Counted from the first letter of the stretch, positions 30,508 through 41,803 are shown. The stretch: 64,000 bases of DNA from Streptomyces sp. SUK 48 (GCF_009650765.1 NZ_CP045740.1:6114001-6178000); one strand, 5' to 3'. Notes: generated from the letters alone by a model not told the origin. Translations and numbers: made by a program.

Positions 30508-31419
30508 TCACACAGCGCCCACCTCGTCCGCGAACGGCGGCTCCGCGCCCGCCCGTGAACAGGTGACCGCCGCCGCACGCGCCGCGAAGCGCAGCAGCCG
30601 CGCCCAGCCCTCCGCTCCGAGGGCGGCCAGCGCCTCCCGCGACAGCGCGTCCAGAGCGGAAAGTCCGTGCAGCAGCGCCGCGTTGACCGTGTCACCGGCG
30701 CCGATGGTGTCCACGACGTCGACCTTCTCGCCGGGCACGGACCACTCCCCGCCGTCCCGGGTGTACGCGGTCAGCCCCTCGCCGCCCCGGGTCACCACCA
30801 CGGCCGACGGTCCCTCGGCCAGCCACTCGCGCGGCGTCCCGCCCAGCCACGCCGCGTCCTCCGCGGACACCTTCAGCAGCGTCACCGAGGGCAGCCAGCT
30901 CGCGAAACGCGCCCGGTAGGCGTCCGCGTCCGGGATCAGTCCCGCCCGGATGTTCGGGTCGAGCGCGGTGAACAGCCCCTGCCCGGCCGCCTCGCGCATC
31001 AGCTCCGCATAGGCGCTCGCCCCCGGTTCCAGGACGAGCGACAGGGTGCCGAAGGACACCGCGCGGGTGCCCGCGGGGAGCGGGCCGGGCGCGGAGAAGA
31101 GACGGTCGGCGGTGCCGTCGACATGGAAGGAGTACGACGCCGAGCCGCCGCCGTCGAGCGTGGCCACCGCGAGGGTCGTCGGCTCCGGCCCGCGCTGCAC
31201 GCCCGCGACCTCCACCCCGGCCCGCCGGAGCCCGTCGAGCAGGGCCTCGCCGAAGGCGTCGTACGACGTCCGGGAGCAGAAGGCGGTGGGGGAGCCGAGG
31301 CGGCCGAGGGCCAGGGCGGTGTTGTACGGGCCGCCGCCGGGCGCCGGTTTCAGGGCCGCGAGGGCGCCGGGGCCCTGCGGTACCAGGTCGATCAGTGCCT
31401 CACCGGCGACGACGATCAC
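30508..31419 (-). CDS. PfkB family sugar kinase (fructokinase-like)
   Basis: A 303-residue kinase. VVAGEALIDLVP and PGGGPYNTALALGRLG form the N-terminal substrate region, and DTIGAGDTVNAAL is the C-terminal anion-hole/catalytic signature. The GEALID and GGGPYNTA wording is closest to bacterial fructokinases; the exact sugar is unproven. GTG 31419 overlaps the stop codon of the LacI-type gene (GTGA), so the regulator and kinase form one operon. No transporter is linked. Confidence 0.88.
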   Translation of the reverse strand: MIVVAGEALIDLVPQGPGALAALKPAPGGGPYNTALALGRLGSPTAFCSRTSYDAFGEALLDGLRRAGVEVAGVQRGPEPTTLAVATLDGGGSASYSFHVDGTADRLFSAPGPLPAGTRAVSFGTLSLVLEPGASAYAELMREAAGQGLFTALDPNIRAGLIPDADAYRARFASWLPSVTLLKVSAEDAAWLGGTPREWLAEGPSAVVVTRGGEGLTAYTRDGGEWSVPGEKVDVVDTIGAGDTVNAALLHGLSALDALSREALAALGAEGWARLLRFAARAAAVTCSRAGAEPPFADEVGAV

Positions 31420-32549
31420 GAGGTGGTTCCCTTCTCGGACGGGGGCTCGGGCAGGGGTTCGGGCACGGAGGACGGCACAGTGCCCGAGGTCGCCCCGGGC
31501 CGCGCGGGTTCCTCCGGGCAGCCGCAGGACGTGCGGTGGACGAACGCGCAGGGCAGCCGCACGGTCCGGGACGGCCGGGTGGGCTCGGTCAGGCGTTCCA
31601 GGAGCAGTCGTACGGCCAGGGCGCCCAGTTCCCGGCCGGGCTGGGCGACGGCGGTGAGCCGGGGCGAGAAGAGGTCGGCCCAGGGGAAGTCGTCGAAGCA
31701 GCACAGGGCGATGTCGCCGGGCACGGACAGGCCGTGTCGGCGCAGGGTGCGCAGGGCGCCGAGGGTCATCGCGTTGTTGGCGGTGACGAGCGCGGTGGGC
31801 GGATCGGGGAGGGCGAGCAGGGCGGCGGTGGCCCGCTCGGCACCGGCGGACTCGGAGTTGCCGGGCACCAGGAGACGGTCGTCGGGCGCGAGGCCCGCGG
31901 CGGCGAGACCGTCCAGATAGCCGGTGACGCGCTCACGGGTCGTACTGAGCCCCGGCAGCCCGGCGATCAGGCCGATCCGGCGGTGCCCCAGCCCGGCGAG
32001 ATGGGTGACGAGACGGGCGGTCGGCTCGGCGCTCTCCGCGCAGACCTGATCGAAGAACGGAGCGCCCGCGGCCGGGTCCGTCCCCTCGCCGCATCCGGGC
32101 GGGTCGATCAGCCGGTCCAGGAACACGGTCGGTACGGCATGACGGCCGAGGTAGCCGACCAGCTCGCCCGGCCGCGCCGACGGGGCGACGATCATGCCGT
32201 CCACCCGGCGCTCATGGAGGAGTTGCGCGACCTCGCGCTCATGAAGGGGGTCGTCGTGCGGATCGGCGAGGAGCAGCCCGTAACCGGCATCGAGGGCGGC
32301 GGTCTCGACGCCCTGGAGGATCTCGGTGAAGTACGGATTGCTGATCGCCGACACCGCGAGTCCGATGGAGCGGGTGCGCGCGGTCACCAAGGAACGGGCC
32401 AGGGTGTTGGGGGTGTAGCCGAGGACGTCCACGGCGTCCAGGACGGCCCGACGGGTGCCGGGCGAGACCGGGCGGGTGCCGTTGAGGACATGGGAGACGG
32501 TCGCCACGGAGACTCCGGCGCTCCGCGCGACGTCCGCCATGGTGGCCAT
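31416..32549 (-). CDS. LacI family transcriptional regulator
   Basis: A 377-residue repressor. The N-terminal LacI helix-turn-helix reads MADVARSAGVSVATVSHVLNG and the hinge is YTPNTLARSLVTARTRSIGL. The periplasmic-binding-like effector domain then runs to about residue 340, and a Pro-rich tail follows. ATG 32549 has a strong GAGGAGGGGAG site; a second ATG three codons later is possible. A 26-bp LacI-type palindrome lies 68 bp upstream. Coupled to a fructokinase-like gene, it most likely controls use of a sugar and its own operon. Confidence 0.93.
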   Translation of the reverse strand: MATMADVARSAGVSVATVSHVLNGTRPVSPGTRRAVLDAVDVLGYTPNTLARSLVTARTRSIGLAVSAISNPYFTEILQGVETAALDAGYGLLLADPHDDPLHEREVAQLLHERRVDGMIVAPSARPGELVGYLGRHAVPTVFLDRLIDPPGCGEGTDPAAGAPFFDQVCAESAEPTARLVTHLAGLGHRRIGLIAGLPGLSTTRERVTGYLDGLAAAGLAPDDRLLVPGNSESAGAERATAALLALPDPPTALVTANNAMTLGALRTLRRHGLSVPGDIALCCFDDFPWADLFSPRLTAVAQPGRELGALAVRLLLERLTEPTRPSRTVRLPCAFVHRTSCGCPEEPARPGATSGTVPSSVPEPLPEPPSEKGTTS

Positions 32550-32616
32550 CGTGCTCCCCTCCTCGCCGCCCGCCGTCGGGCGCTCGGCGGGGAACGTACC
32601 CCATCGGCAGACCCCG

Positions 32617-32642
32617 CGTAAACGCTTGCGCAAACGTTTACG
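32617..32642. promoter_or_regulatory. LacI-type operator
   Basis: CGTAAACG (32617-32624), central TTGCGCAA (32626-32633) and CGTTTACG (32635-32642) share one centre of symmetry. They form a 26-bp palindrome with a single mismatched pair. The central CpG and the AAACG/CGTTT half sites are typical of LacI-family operators. It lies between the lacI-type gene and the divergent Rieske gene and could affect both. Confidence 0.82.
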
Positions 32643-32779
32643 TGCCCGATCCCGCCGTACGGTACGCGCCGTGCCGCGCTCTGCCGGCACCCCGTCCCCG
32701 CGCACCGCACCCCGCCCCGGGAGCGGATTCCCGCCCCGGTATCGTCGCCGTGTACACCCCTTGACTAGTGGAGTCCGAG

Positions 32780-33205
32780 ATGCCTGCGCGTCCTTCCGCG
32801 AGCCGTCGTACCGTCCTTCGAGGAGCCGCCGTGGTCCCGGTCGCCGGGCTCGGTGTGGCCGCGTGCTCCGGGCCGGGCGGCGGCGGATCGGCCGCCACCC
32901 CGACCGCGCCGGTGGACCTCGGCGCCGAGGGCGATGTCGCCAAGGGCGGCGCCAAGCTCTACAAGGACCACAACGTGGTGGTCAGCCGGGACAAGAGCGG
33001 CGCGCTGAAGGCGTACAGCACGGTCTGCACGCACGCCGGGTGCCCGATCAACAAGCTCCAGGGCACGACCCTGATCTGTCCCTGCCACGGCAGCGAGTTC
33101 GACGCCGTGACCGGCAAGGTGGTCCAGTCGCCGGCCACCGAGCCGCTGGCCGAGCTGTCGGTGAAGACGGAGAACGGCAGGATCGTCGCCGGCCCGGCCG
33201 CCTGA
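32780..33205 (+). CDS. Rieske [2Fe-2S] protein, Tat-exported
   Basis: A 141-residue protein. The N-terminus is a twin-arginine signal (SRRTVLRGAAVV), ending in a possible lipobox GVAAC with Cys at 29. The Rieske domain has the cluster ligands C83 and H85 (CTHAGC) and C100 and H103 (CPCHGSEF), with C88 and C102 positioned for the usual disulfide. A folded iron-sulfur protein exported by Tat and anchored outside the membrane is the likely state; the electron partner is unknown. ATG 32780 was chosen for its GGAG 6 bp upstream over GTG 32768. Confidence 0.92.
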   Translation: MPARPSASRRTVLRGAAVVPVAGLGVAACSGPGGGGSAATPTAPVDLGAEGDVAKGGAKLYKDHNVVVSRDKSGALKAYSTVCTHAGCPINKLQGTTLICPCHGSEFDAVTGKVVQSPATEPLAELSVKTENGRIVAGPAA

Positions 33206-33301
33206 TCCCGGCGCGCTGTTCCGTCCCCACCGCCCTGCCCGCGTCGTCCGGCATCAGCGGTCGGATCGGCCGATGGGCGGCGCGCCCTCACGCCCCGGGG
33301 T

Positions 33302-34252
33302 TCACCGGGGCCAGTCCCAGGCGATGCCCACGATGCCCGGCCGGATGCGCGGCTCGACGACGTGAGCGCAATGGTGCGGCCCGGTGACGGGGAGTTCCTG
33401 CCGGGCGCTGCGCGGGGCCTCCGGCGAGTGCTGGGTGAAGCGCCGGCAGCGCACGGGCAGCGCCGCCGCGTCGAAGCGCACCTGGAGCGCGTACTGACCG
33501 CCGGGCGCGTCGAAGTGGTGCAGGTACTCGTGCGCGGCTTCGGCCGTGCCGTCCTCGACGGCGTACCGGAAGAGGAAGGTGTCGCCGGCCCGCAGCCGGG
33601 TGTCGAAGAGCAGCTCGGCCACCAGCACTCCGGCGTCCTGGTCCCGGCGGACCCGGCCCGTGCGGCAGTTCTCCAGGGCCCGCACCCTCATCTCGTGCGG
33701 GGCGCAGCCAGGGTCGCCCCGGTGGACGACCAGGAAGCGGTCGACGCCGTCGCGGTGGGCGCGCACGATGTGATGGGCCTCGCGGGCCGCCAGCTCCCGC
33801 CCGGCGCCGATCCGGACGCACTCGTGGTGGCCCAGGGTGTGCAGCCCGCTGTCGGCCGGCCGGTCCAGCTCGGCCCGCAGCCGGTCCAGCACGCCCGCGG
33901 CCTCGACCAGGGAGCGGTACGAGCGGCCCGCCGGGGCGTCGGCCTCCCCGTGCCGGTCGGACTCGGTGAGCAGCCGGATCAGGGACTCGTCCGGCAGCCG
34001 GAGGATCTCCTCCAGGGCCCGGACGGCGCGCAGCGACTCCGGGCGCTGCGGGCGGCGGGCACCCTGCTGCCAGTAACTCAGGCTGGTCACACCGACTTTG
34101 ACACCATGGCGCGAGAGATGGTGCTGGACGCGCTGGAGCGGCAGCCCGCGCGCGGCGATCGCGGCGCGCAACGCCACGTGGAACGGGCCGCCCCGCAGGG
34201 CCGTGTCCAGTTCCCCGGTGGGGAGGTCCGCGTGCTCTAGGGCATGCCGCAT
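33302..34252 (-). CDS. XRE-type helix-turn-helix regulator
   Basis: A 316-residue protein with an N-terminal helix-turn-helix: FHVALRAAIAARGLPLQRVQ, then GVTSLSYWQQGARRPQRPES and a leucine-rich helix. The large C-terminal part, with FLVVHRGDPGCAPHEMRVRALENC and FLFRYAVEDG, is not a domain I can name. It is conserved-looking, with many His and Asp residues. It is convergent with the Rieske gene. ATG 34252 follows GAAAGG; GTG 34279 is an alternative. Targets are unknown. Confidence 0.75.
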   Translation of the reverse strand: MRHALEHADLPTGELDTALRGGPFHVALRAAIAARGLPLQRVQHHLSRHGVKVGVTSLSYWQQGARRPQRPESLRAVRALEEILRLPDESLIRLLTESDRHGEADAPAGRSYRSLVEAAGVLDRLRAELDRPADSGLHTLGHHECVRIGAGRELAAREAHHIVRAHRDGVDRFLVVHRGDPGCAPHEMRVRALENCRTGRVRRDQDAGVLVAELLFDTRLRAGDTFLFRYAVEDGTAEAAHEYLHHFDAPGGQYALQVRFDAAALPVRCRRFTQHSPEAPRSARQELPVTGPHHCAHVVEPRIRPGIVGIAWDWPR

Positions 34253-34618
34253 GCCGTGGGGCCTTTCTGTCGGTGTCACAACGGCTGGTCAGACCGTCTG
34301 CGCGGGTGTGCGGGGCCACCCCGTGGCGTCGTGGACGCCCCTGGCCGCGCGCGCCGCGCCCCTTCCTGCGCGGGCCGGCCCCGAGTTCCCCCGCATTGAA
34401 GCGTGTTGACCAGAACCCGACAACACCTTGGGGTCGTACGCCCCGTACTACTGGCCGGACCGTGCCCCTCGGCGGTCCTCGGGCACCGGCGGGCACCACC
34501 TCCGGCAGCGGCGGGCAAGCCCTCCGGCGGTCCGCGCGGGGGCCGCCCGGCGAGCCGCGTGGCCGGGGTTATCCACAGGCCCGACGCGGTGTCGGCGCTC
34601 GCCAGTAGGGTGTGAGAC
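34253..34618. other. divergent intergenic region between the XRE gene and uvrC
   Basis: A 366-bp region holding both promoters. It contains an exact DnaA-box sequence TTATCCACA at 34569-34577 and the PafBC-like uvrC promoter at 34589-34611. The rest is GC-rich and gene-free. Confidence 0.5.
34589..34611 (+). promoter_or_regulatory. degenerate PafBC/RecA-NDp-type promoter of uvrC
   Basis: GTGTCGGCG (34589-34597), eight bases, TAGGGT (34606-34611). Seven of nine positions match TTGTCRGTG, with the correct N8 spacing. The uvrC ATG begins 7 nt after the -10, again implying a leaderless message. Confidence 0.6.
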
Positions 34619-37147
34619 ATGGCCGATCCCTCCAGCTACCGCCCCAGGCCGGGTGAGATCCCGGACACCCCCGGGGTGTACAGGTTCCGCGACGAGCACC
34701 GCCGGGTGATCTACGTCGGAAAGGCGAAAAGCCTGCGCCAGCGCCTGGCGAACTACTTCCAGGATCTGGCGAACCTGCACCCGCGCACCCGGACCATGGT
34801 GACCACCGCCGCGTCCGTGGAGTGGACCGTGGTGTCCACCGAGGTCGAGGCGCTGCAGCTGGAGTACTCCTGGATCAAGGAGTACGACCCCCGGTTCAAC
34901 GTCAAGTACCGCGACGACAAGAGCTACCCGTACCTCGCGGTGACGATGAACGAGGAGTTCCCGCGCGTCCAGGTGATGCGCGGTCACAAGAAGAAGGGCG
35001 TGCGGTACTTCGGTCCTTACGGACACGCGTGGGCCATCCGGGACACCGTCGACCTGCTGCTGCGGGTCTTCCCGGTGCGCACCTGTTCGGCGGGTGTGTT
35101 CAAGAACGCCGCCCGCACCGGCCGCCCCTGCCTGCTGGGCTACATCGGCAAGTGCTCCGCCCCCTGCGTCGGCCGGATCAGCCCCGAGGACCACCAGGAC
35201 CTGGCCGAGGAGTTCTGCGACTTCATGGCCGGCCGCACCGGCGCCTACCTCCGCCGCCTGGAGAAGCAGATGACGGAGGCGGCCGAGGACATGGAGTACG
35301 AGCGGGCCGCCCGGCTGCGCGACGACATCGGGGCCCTGAAGAAGGCCATGGAGAAGAGCGCGGTCGTGCTCGCCGACGCGACCGACGCCGACCTCATCGC
35401 GGTCGCCGAGGACGAGCTGGAGGCGGCCGTGCAGATCTTCCATGTACGCGGCGGCCGGGTGCGCGGCCAGCGCGGCTGGGTGACCGACAAGGTCGAGGAG
35501 ATCACGACCGGCGCCCTGGTCGAGCACGCCCTCCAGCAGCTGTACGGCGAGGAGACCGGCGACGCCGTGCCCAAGGAGGTGCTGGTCCCGGCGCTGCCCG
35601 AGCCGGTCGAGCCGGTCCAGGAGTGGCTGACCGTCCGCCGCGGGGCGAACGTGTCGCTGCGCATCCCGCAGCGCGGCGACAAGAAGGCGCTGATGGAGAC
35701 CGTGCAGCGCAACGCGCTGCAGGCGCTCGCCCTGCACAAGACCAAGCGCGCCTCCGACCTCACCACCCGTTCGCGCGCCCTGGAGGAGATCGCCGACGCC
35801 CTCGACCTGGACAGCGCCCCGCTGCGCATCGAGTGCTACGACATCTCGCACCTCCAGGGGGACGACGTGGTCGCCTCCATGGTCGTCTTCGAGGACGGCC
35901 TCCAGCGCAAGGGCGAGTACCGCCGCTTCCAGATCAAGGGCTTCGCCGGGCAGGACGACGTCCGCTCCATGCACGAGGTGATCACCCGCCGCTTCAAGCG
36001 GTACCTCGCGGAGAAGGAGCGGACGGGGGAGTGGGCCGACGGCGAGGAGCCGGGCACCGACGGCGAGGCCGCGCTCCCCGACGAGGGAGCCACGCCCGCC
36101 GACGCCCGGATGACCCTTCCGGACGAAGAGGCCGCGCCCGCCGGGGCCGGGATCACCCTCCCGGTCGAGGGTGCCGCGCCCACGCCCGCCGGGGCCCCGC
36201 CCACGGACGAGAGGCCCGTGCCCACCGCCACCGCCACCGGGGCCGCGTCCGCCGACGCCGGCACCGCGCCGGAAGACGCCCCGCACACGTCCACGGACGC
36301 CGGAGCCACGCCCACCGGCACCGTGCCCCCGTCGGCCCCCGTCACCACGGACCCCGGCGTGCCCGCCGCCCCGGAGTCCGGCGCTTCCGCCGACACGGGC
36401 CCCGACGTCCCCGCTGGCACGGCGCCCCACGTGGCCGCCGCCCCGGAGACCGCCCCACGGCCCGGCCCCCTCACCACCACCAGGCCGGATCCCACCAGGC
36501 CCGACCCGCTCGACGACCCCCTCGCCGCCCCTCTGAACGGCTCCCTCAAGGACGACGACGGCCGCCCCCGTAAGTTCGCCTACCCGCCCCAGCTGGTCGT
36601 GGTCGACGGCGGTCAGCCGCAGGTCGCGGCGGCCCGGCGGGCGCTGGACGAACTGGGGATCGACGACATCGCGGTGTGCGGCCTGGCCAAGCGGCTGGAG
36701 GAGGTCTGGCTGCCCGGCGAGGACGACCCCGTGGTGCTGCCCCGCACCAGCGAGGGCCTGTATCTGCTCCAGCGCGTCCGGGACGAGGCGCACCGGTTCG
36801 CGATCACCTACCAGCGCACCAAGCGCGCCAAGCGCTTCCGCGCCGGCCCCCTGGACGACGTCCCCGGCCTCGGCGAGACGAGGAAACAGGCGCTCATCAA
36901 GCATTTCGGCTCGGTGAAGCGGCTGCGGTCCGCCACAATCGAACAGATCCAGGAAGTGCCCGGGATAGGCCGCAAGACGGCCGAGACCATCGCCGCGGCC
37001 CTCGCCCAGGCGGCCCCGGCCGCACCCGCCGTGAACACGGCGACCGGAGAGATCATGGAAGACGAGGAACCCGAGACGACGGCGGGTTCCTCGGGGGAGC
37101 CCGTGACCGCGGGCCCCTCGGACGAACGACGGGGGCAGGAGACATGA
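34619..37147 (+). CDS. uvrC: excinuclease ABC subunit C
   Basis: An 842-residue dual-incision nuclease, far longer than E. coli UvrC (610). It has a GIY-YIG domain ([20 protein letters not shown], residues about 19-40), a UVR domain near 205-240, the RNase H-like endonuclease half ([18 protein letters not shown], then [10 protein letters not shown]), and tandem helix-hairpin-helix motifs at about 745-795 ([18 protein letters not shown]). Between RRFKRYL and KFAYPPQL, about residues 465-648, lies a disordered Pro/Ala/Thr/Asp-rich insertion. It heads an operon with rapZ, yvcK and whiA; its stop overlaps the rapZ start (ATGA). Confidence 0.96.
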   Translation: MADPSSYRPRPGEIPDTPGVYRFRDEHRRVIYVGKAKSLRQRLANYFQDLANLHPRTRTMVTTAASVEWTVVSTEVEALQLEYSWIKEYDPRFNVKYRDDKSYPYLAVTMNEEFPRVQVMRGHKKKGVRYFGPYGHAWAIRDTVDLLLRVFPVRTCSAGVFKNAARTGRPCLLGYIGKCSAPCVGRISPEDHQDLAEEFCDFMAGRTGAYLRRLEKQMTEAAEDMEYERAARLRDDIGALKKAMEKSAVVLADATDADLIAVAEDELEAAVQIFHVRGGRVRGQRGWVTDKVEEITTGALVEHALQQLYGEETGDAVPKEVLVPALPEPVEPVQEWLTVRRGANVSLRIPQRGDKKALMETVQRNALQALALHKTKRASDLTTRSRALEEIADALDLDSAPLRIECYDISHLQGDDVVASMVVFEDGLQRKGEYRRFQIKGFAGQDDVRSMHEVITRRFKRYLAEKERTGEWADGEEPGTDGEAALPDEGATPADARMTLPDEEAAPAGAGITLPVEGAAPTPAGAPPTDERPVPTATATGAASADAGTAPEDAPHTSTDAGATPTGTVPPSAPVTTDPGVPAAPESGASADTGPDVPAGTAPHVAAAPETAPRPGPLTTTRPDPTRPDPLDDPLAAPLNGSLKDDDGRPRKFAYPPQLVVVDGGQPQVAAARRALDELGIDDIAVCGLAKRLEEVWLPGEDDPVVLPRTSEGLYLLQRVRDEAHRFAITYQRTKRAKRFRAGPLDDVPGLGETRKQALIKHFGSVKRLRSATIEQIQEVPGIGRKTAETIAAALAQAAPAAPAVNTATGEIMEDEEPETTAGSSGEPVTAGPSDERRGQET

Positions 37148-38169
37148 GCGAGAACGACGCACAGCCCACACAGCGCCGAGATCAGGCGCACGCGGACCCG
37201 GGCGGGGAGACCGCCCCACCGCCCGGCCTCGAAAGCGGCCAGGACACGGGCGACGACAACGGAGCACAGGTGAGTACGGGCGGCGAGGCACCCGGGGTCC
37301 CCGAAGCGGCGATCCCCGAGCTGGTGATCATCTCCGGCATGTCCGGAGCGGGCCGCTCGACGGCCGCGAAGTGCCTGGAGGACCTCGGCTGGTTCGTCGT
37401 GGACAACCTGCCGCCCGCGCTCATCCCCACCATGGTCGAACTGGGCGCCCGCTCCCAGGGGAACGTGGCGCGGATCGCGGTCGTGGTGGACGTCCGCGGC
37501 CGGCGCTTCTTCGACAACCTCCGCGAGTCCCTGGCGGACCTGGAGGCCAAGCACGTCACCCGGCGGATCGTCTTCCTGGAGTCCTCCGACGAGGCCCTGG
37601 TGCGCCGCTTCGAGTCGGTGCGCCGCCCGCACCCGCTCCAGGGCGACGGCCGCATCGTGGACGGCATCGCCGCCGAGCGGGAGCTGCTGCGCGAACTGCG
37701 CGGCGACGCCGACCTGGTGATCGACACCTCCAGCCTCAACGTGCACGAGCTGCGGGCCAAGATGGACGCCCAGTTCGCCGGCGAGGAGGAGCCCGAACTG
37801 CGGGCCACCGTGATGTCCTTCGGGTTCAAGTACGGCCTCCCGGTCGACGCCGACCTCGTCGCGGACATGCGGTTCCTGCCCAACCCGCACTGGGTCCCGG
37901 AGCTGCGCCCCTTCACGGGCCTCAACGAGGAGGTGGCGGCCTATGTCTTCAACCAGCCCGGCGCCAAGGAGTTCCTGGACCGCTACGCCGAGCTGCTGCG
38001 GCTGATCGCGGCCGGCTACCGGCGCGAGGGCAAGCGCTATGTGACCATCGCGATCGGCTGTACCGGGGGCAAGCACCGCTCGGTCGCGATGTCGGAGAAA
38101 CTCGCCGCGCGCCTCGCGGCCGAGGGTGTGGAAACGGTGGTCGTACACCGGGACATGGGACGGGAATGA
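37144..38169 (+). CDS. rapZ: RNase adapter RapZ / nucleotide-binding protein YvcJ
   Basis: A 341-residue P-loop protein. Walker A is [15 protein letters not shown] (65-73 for GMSGAGRST), followed by [12 protein letters not shown], the RRPHPL motif and the C-terminal [10 protein letters not shown]. In E. coli, RapZ directs RNase E to the GlmZ RNA to control glucosamine 6-phosphate; in B. subtilis, YvcJ is linked to competence; actinobacterial roles are unsettled. It has a hydrophilic N-terminal extension of about 58 residues. The ATG overlaps the uvrC stop, and its own stop overlaps the yvcK start. Confidence 0.94.
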   Translation: MSENDAQPTQRRDQAHADPGGETAPPPGLESGQDTGDDNGAQVSTGGEAPGVPEAAIPELVIISGMSGAGRSTAAKCLEDLGWFVVDNLPPALIPTMVELGARSQGNVARIAVVVDVRGRRFFDNLRESLADLEAKHVTRRIVFLESSDEALVRRFESVRRPHPLQGDGRIVDGIAAERELLRELRGDADLVIDTSSLNVHELRAKMDAQFAGEEEPELRATVMSFGFKYGLPVDADLVADMRFLPNPHWVPELRPFTGLNEEVAAYVFNQPGAKEFLDRYAELLRLIAAGYRREGKRYVTIAIGCTGGKHRSVAMSEKLAARLAAEGVETVVVHRDMGRE

Positions 38170-39257
38170 CGGAACGTACACCGCGGCTGGGCCGGCTGCG
38201 CCGGATGGTGCCCGAGGCGCGCTCCGGCCGCCCGGGCGAGACCCGCGCCGGCCGCCCGGTCGAGGCCCGCGGGGGTCGGCCCCGCCGCCGGGGCGCACAG
38301 CCCAAGGTCGTCGCGCTCGGCGGCGGCATGGGCCTGTCGGCCTCGCTGGCCGCGCTGCGCCGGATCACCGGCGATCTCACCGCCGTCGTCACCGTGGCCG
38401 ACGACGGCGGCTCCAGCGGCCGGCTGCGCGACGAACTGGGCGTGCTGCCGCCCGGCGACCTGCGCAAGGCGCTGGCCGCGCTGTGCGGGGACGACGACTG
38501 GGGCCAGACCTGGTCCCGCGTCATCCAGCACCGCTTCCACTCCCAGGGCGATCTGCACGACCACGCGGTGGGCAATCTGCTGATCGTCGCCCTGTGGGAG
38601 CAGCTCGGCGATCACGTCCAGGCGCTGGACCTGGTCGGCAAGCTGCTCGGCGCGCACGGGCGGGTGCTGCCCATGTCCGCCGTGCCGCTGGAGCTCCAGG
38701 CCCTGGTCAAGGGGCACGATTTGGAGCACCCGGAGGCCGTCGACACCGTGCGCGGGCAGGCCACCGTTGCGCTGACGCCCGGCGAGGTGCAGTCCGTGCA
38801 CCTGGTGCCGAACGACCCGCCGGCCGTCCCGGAGGCCCTCGCGGCCGTCCTGGACGCGGACTGGGTGGTGCTCGGCCCCGGCTCCTGGTTCTCCTCGGTG
38901 ATCCCGCATCTGCTGGTGCCCGAGCTGCTGGACGCCCTGACCGAGACCAAGGCCCGCAAGGTCCTGTCCCTGAACCTCGTTCCGCAGCCGGGGGAAACCG
39001 ACGGCTTCTCCCCGCAGCGTCATTTGGAGGTTTTGGGGCGACACGCCCCTAAACTCGCCCTGGACGTGGTGCTGGCCGACGAGGCCGCCGTGCCCGACCG
39101 CGACTCGCTCACCGAAGCCGCCAAGCGGCTGGGAGCCGCGGTCGAGCTGGCCCCCGTGGCCCGGACCGACGGAACACCCCGGCACGACCCGGAGCTGTTG
39201 GCCGCCGCGTACGACCGTATTTTTCGGATGCATGGAAGGATCGGCCCATGGCGATGA
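38166..39257 (+). CDS. yvcK: YvcK/CofD-like gluconeogenesis factor
   Basis: A 363-residue protein. After a basic N-terminal extension ([21 protein letters not shown]) come [62 protein letters not shown] and [15 protein letters not shown], the CofD-like nucleotide-binding core. YvcK proteins bind UDP-GlcNAc and are needed for growth on gluconeogenic carbon and for proper wall synthesis. The ATG overlaps the rapZ stop and the 3' end overlaps whiA by 10 bp, the typical actinobacterial and firmicute rapZ-yvcK-whiA order. Confidence 0.95.
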   Translation: MTERTPRLGRLRRMVPEARSGRPGETRAGRPVEARGGRPRRRGAQPKVVALGGGMGLSASLAALRRITGDLTAVVTVADDGGSSGRLRDELGVLPPGDLRKALAALCGDDDWGQTWSRVIQHRFHSQGDLHDHAVGNLLIVALWEQLGDHVQALDLVGKLLGAHGRVLPMSAVPLELQALVKGHDLEHPEAVDTVRGQATVALTPGEVQSVHLVPNDPPAVPEALAAVLDADWVVLGPGSWFSSVIPHLLVPELLDALTETKARKVLSLNLVPQPGETDGFSPQRHLEVLGRHAPKLALDVVLADEAAVPDRDSLTEAAKRLGAAVELAPVARTDGTPRHDPELLAAAYDRIFRMHGRIGPWR

Positions 39258-40237
39258 CGGCAGCGGTGAAGGACGAGATCTCCCGGCTCCCCGTCACCCG
39301 GACCTGCTGCAGGAAGGCGGAGGTCTCCGCCATTCTGCGGTTCGCCGGCGGCCTGCATCTGGTGAGCGGGCGCATCGTGATCGAGGCGGAGCTGGACACG
39401 GCGATGGCGGCCCGCCGCCTCAAGCGGGACATCCTGGAGATCTTCGGCCACAGCTCGGAACTGATCGTGATGGCCCCCGGCGGACTGCGCCGCGGCTCGC
39501 GCTACGTCGTCCGGGTCGTCGCGGGCGGGGACCAACTCGCCCGGCAGACGGGCCTGGTGGACGGCCGCGGCCGGCCGATCCGCGGGCTGCCCCCGCAGGT
39601 GGTCTCGGGGGCTACCTGTGACGCCGAGGCGGCCTGGCGCGGGGCGTTCCTCGCGCACGGCTCGCTGACCGAGCCCGGCCGCTCCTCCTCCCTGGAGGTG
39701 ACCTGCCCGGGCCCGGAGGCCGCGCTGGCGCTGGTCGGCGCCGCCCGCCGGCTGTCGATCGCCGCCAAGGCCCGGGAGGTGCGCGGGGTGGACCGCGTGG
39801 TCGTCCGGGACGGTGATGCGATCGGCGCGCTGTTGACGCGGCTCGGCGCCCACGAGTCGGTGCTGGCCTGGGAGGAGCGCCGGATGCGCCGCGAGGTGCG
39901 GGCCACGGCCAACCGGCTCGCCAACTTCGACGACGCGAACCTGCGCCGCTCCGCCCGTGCGGCGGTGGCCGCGGGGGCGCGGGTGCAGCGCGCGCTGGAG
40001 ATCCTCGGCGAGGAGGTGCCCGAGCACCTCGCGGCGGCCGGACGGCTGCGCATGGAGCACAAGCAGGCATCGCTGGAGGAGCTGGGCGCGCTCGCCGACC
40101 CGCCGCTGACCAAGGACGCGGTCGCGGGCCGGATCCGCCGGCTGCTGGCCATGGCCGACAAGCGCGCCTCGGACATCGGCATCCCGGGCACCGAGGCGAA
40201 TCTGTCGGAGGAGCTGGCGGACAACCTGGTCGGCTGA
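39248..40237 (+). CDS. whiA: sporulation transcription factor WhiA
   Basis: A 329-residue regulator, the same size as S. coelicolor WhiA. The N-terminal part is a degenerate LAGLIDADG fold ([33 protein letters not shown]). The C-terminal helix-turn-helix DNA-binding domain contains [27 protein letters not shown], given here in parts: [13 protein letters not shown] and [15 protein letters not shown]. With WhiB it controls the switch from aerial growth to sporulation septation by binding GACAC sites. ATG 39248 lies inside the end of yvcK, so translation is coupled. A terminator follows. Confidence 0.97.
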   Translation: MAMTAAVKDEISRLPVTRTCCRKAEVSAILRFAGGLHLVSGRIVIEAELDTAMAARRLKRDILEIFGHSSELIVMAPGGLRRGSRYVVRVVAGGDQLARQTGLVDGRGRPIRGLPPQVVSGATCDAEAAWRGAFLAHGSLTEPGRSSSLEVTCPGPEAALALVGAARRLSIAAKAREVRGVDRVVVRDGDAIGALLTRLGAHESVLAWEERRMRREVRATANRLANFDDANLRRSARAAVAAGARVQRALEILGEEVPEHLAAAGRLRMEHKQASLEELGALADPPLTKDAVAGRIRRLLAMADKRASDIGIPGTEANLSEELADNLVG

Positions 40238-40244
40238 CCCGGCC

Positions 40245-40267
40245 CACACCGACACCGACACCGACAC
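40245..40267. repeat. short ACACCG tandem repeat
   Basis: Three to four copies of the hexamer CACCGA/ACACCG in a row just after whiA. It is a simple-sequence tract with no obvious role. Confidence 0.6.
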
Positions 40268-40308
40268 GCCGGTGCCGAACCCCGTTCGAGGGGATTCGGC
40301 ACCGGCGT
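40266..40308 (+). terminator. terminator after whiA
   Basis: A stem of 13 paired bases, ACGCCGGTGCCGA (40266-40278) with TCGGCACCGGCGT (40296-40308), extended by CCCC/GGGG beyond a small internal loop. The apex reads GTTCGA. Confidence 0.8.
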
Positions 40309-40389
40309 TCGTATGCCCGCGGCCGGTGAACCGGAGTGCTCATACCACAGGTGAGCGGAGGCCCCATCAACGGTGCGGAATCGGGGTAG

Positions 40390-41658
<1,269 letters not shown>

Positions 41659-41696
41659 TCGCCGAAGACCGCAGCAGTACGACCGTGACATGAGAG

Positions 41697-41736
41697 CAGG
41701 GCTCGGCCAGCGCACCGTCGCGCTGACCGGGCCCTG
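41697..41736 (+). terminator. hairpin between gap and pgk
   Basis: CAGGGCTCGGCCAGCGC (41697-41713) faces GCGCTGACCGGGCCCTG (41720-41736) with a 6-nt loop. The 17-bp stem has one mismatch and one wobble. It may be a terminator or a partial terminator/processing site that sets the gap to pgk ratio. Confidence 0.65.
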
Positions 41737-41803
41737 TCTCGCGCACGGACCACGTCCTCATACGATCAAGGTGCACCACGAGCCCTCCTCAGGAGTCCAC
41801 TCA

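Noticed and set aside
34448..37291. 947-codon open frame antisense to uvrC
   Set aside because: Shadow of uvrC and rapZ codons; no recognisable domain and no start signal.
40277..40287. GAACCCCGTTC as a LexA box after whiA
   Set aside because: The spacer is 3 bp and it forms the apex of the whiA terminator hairpin.
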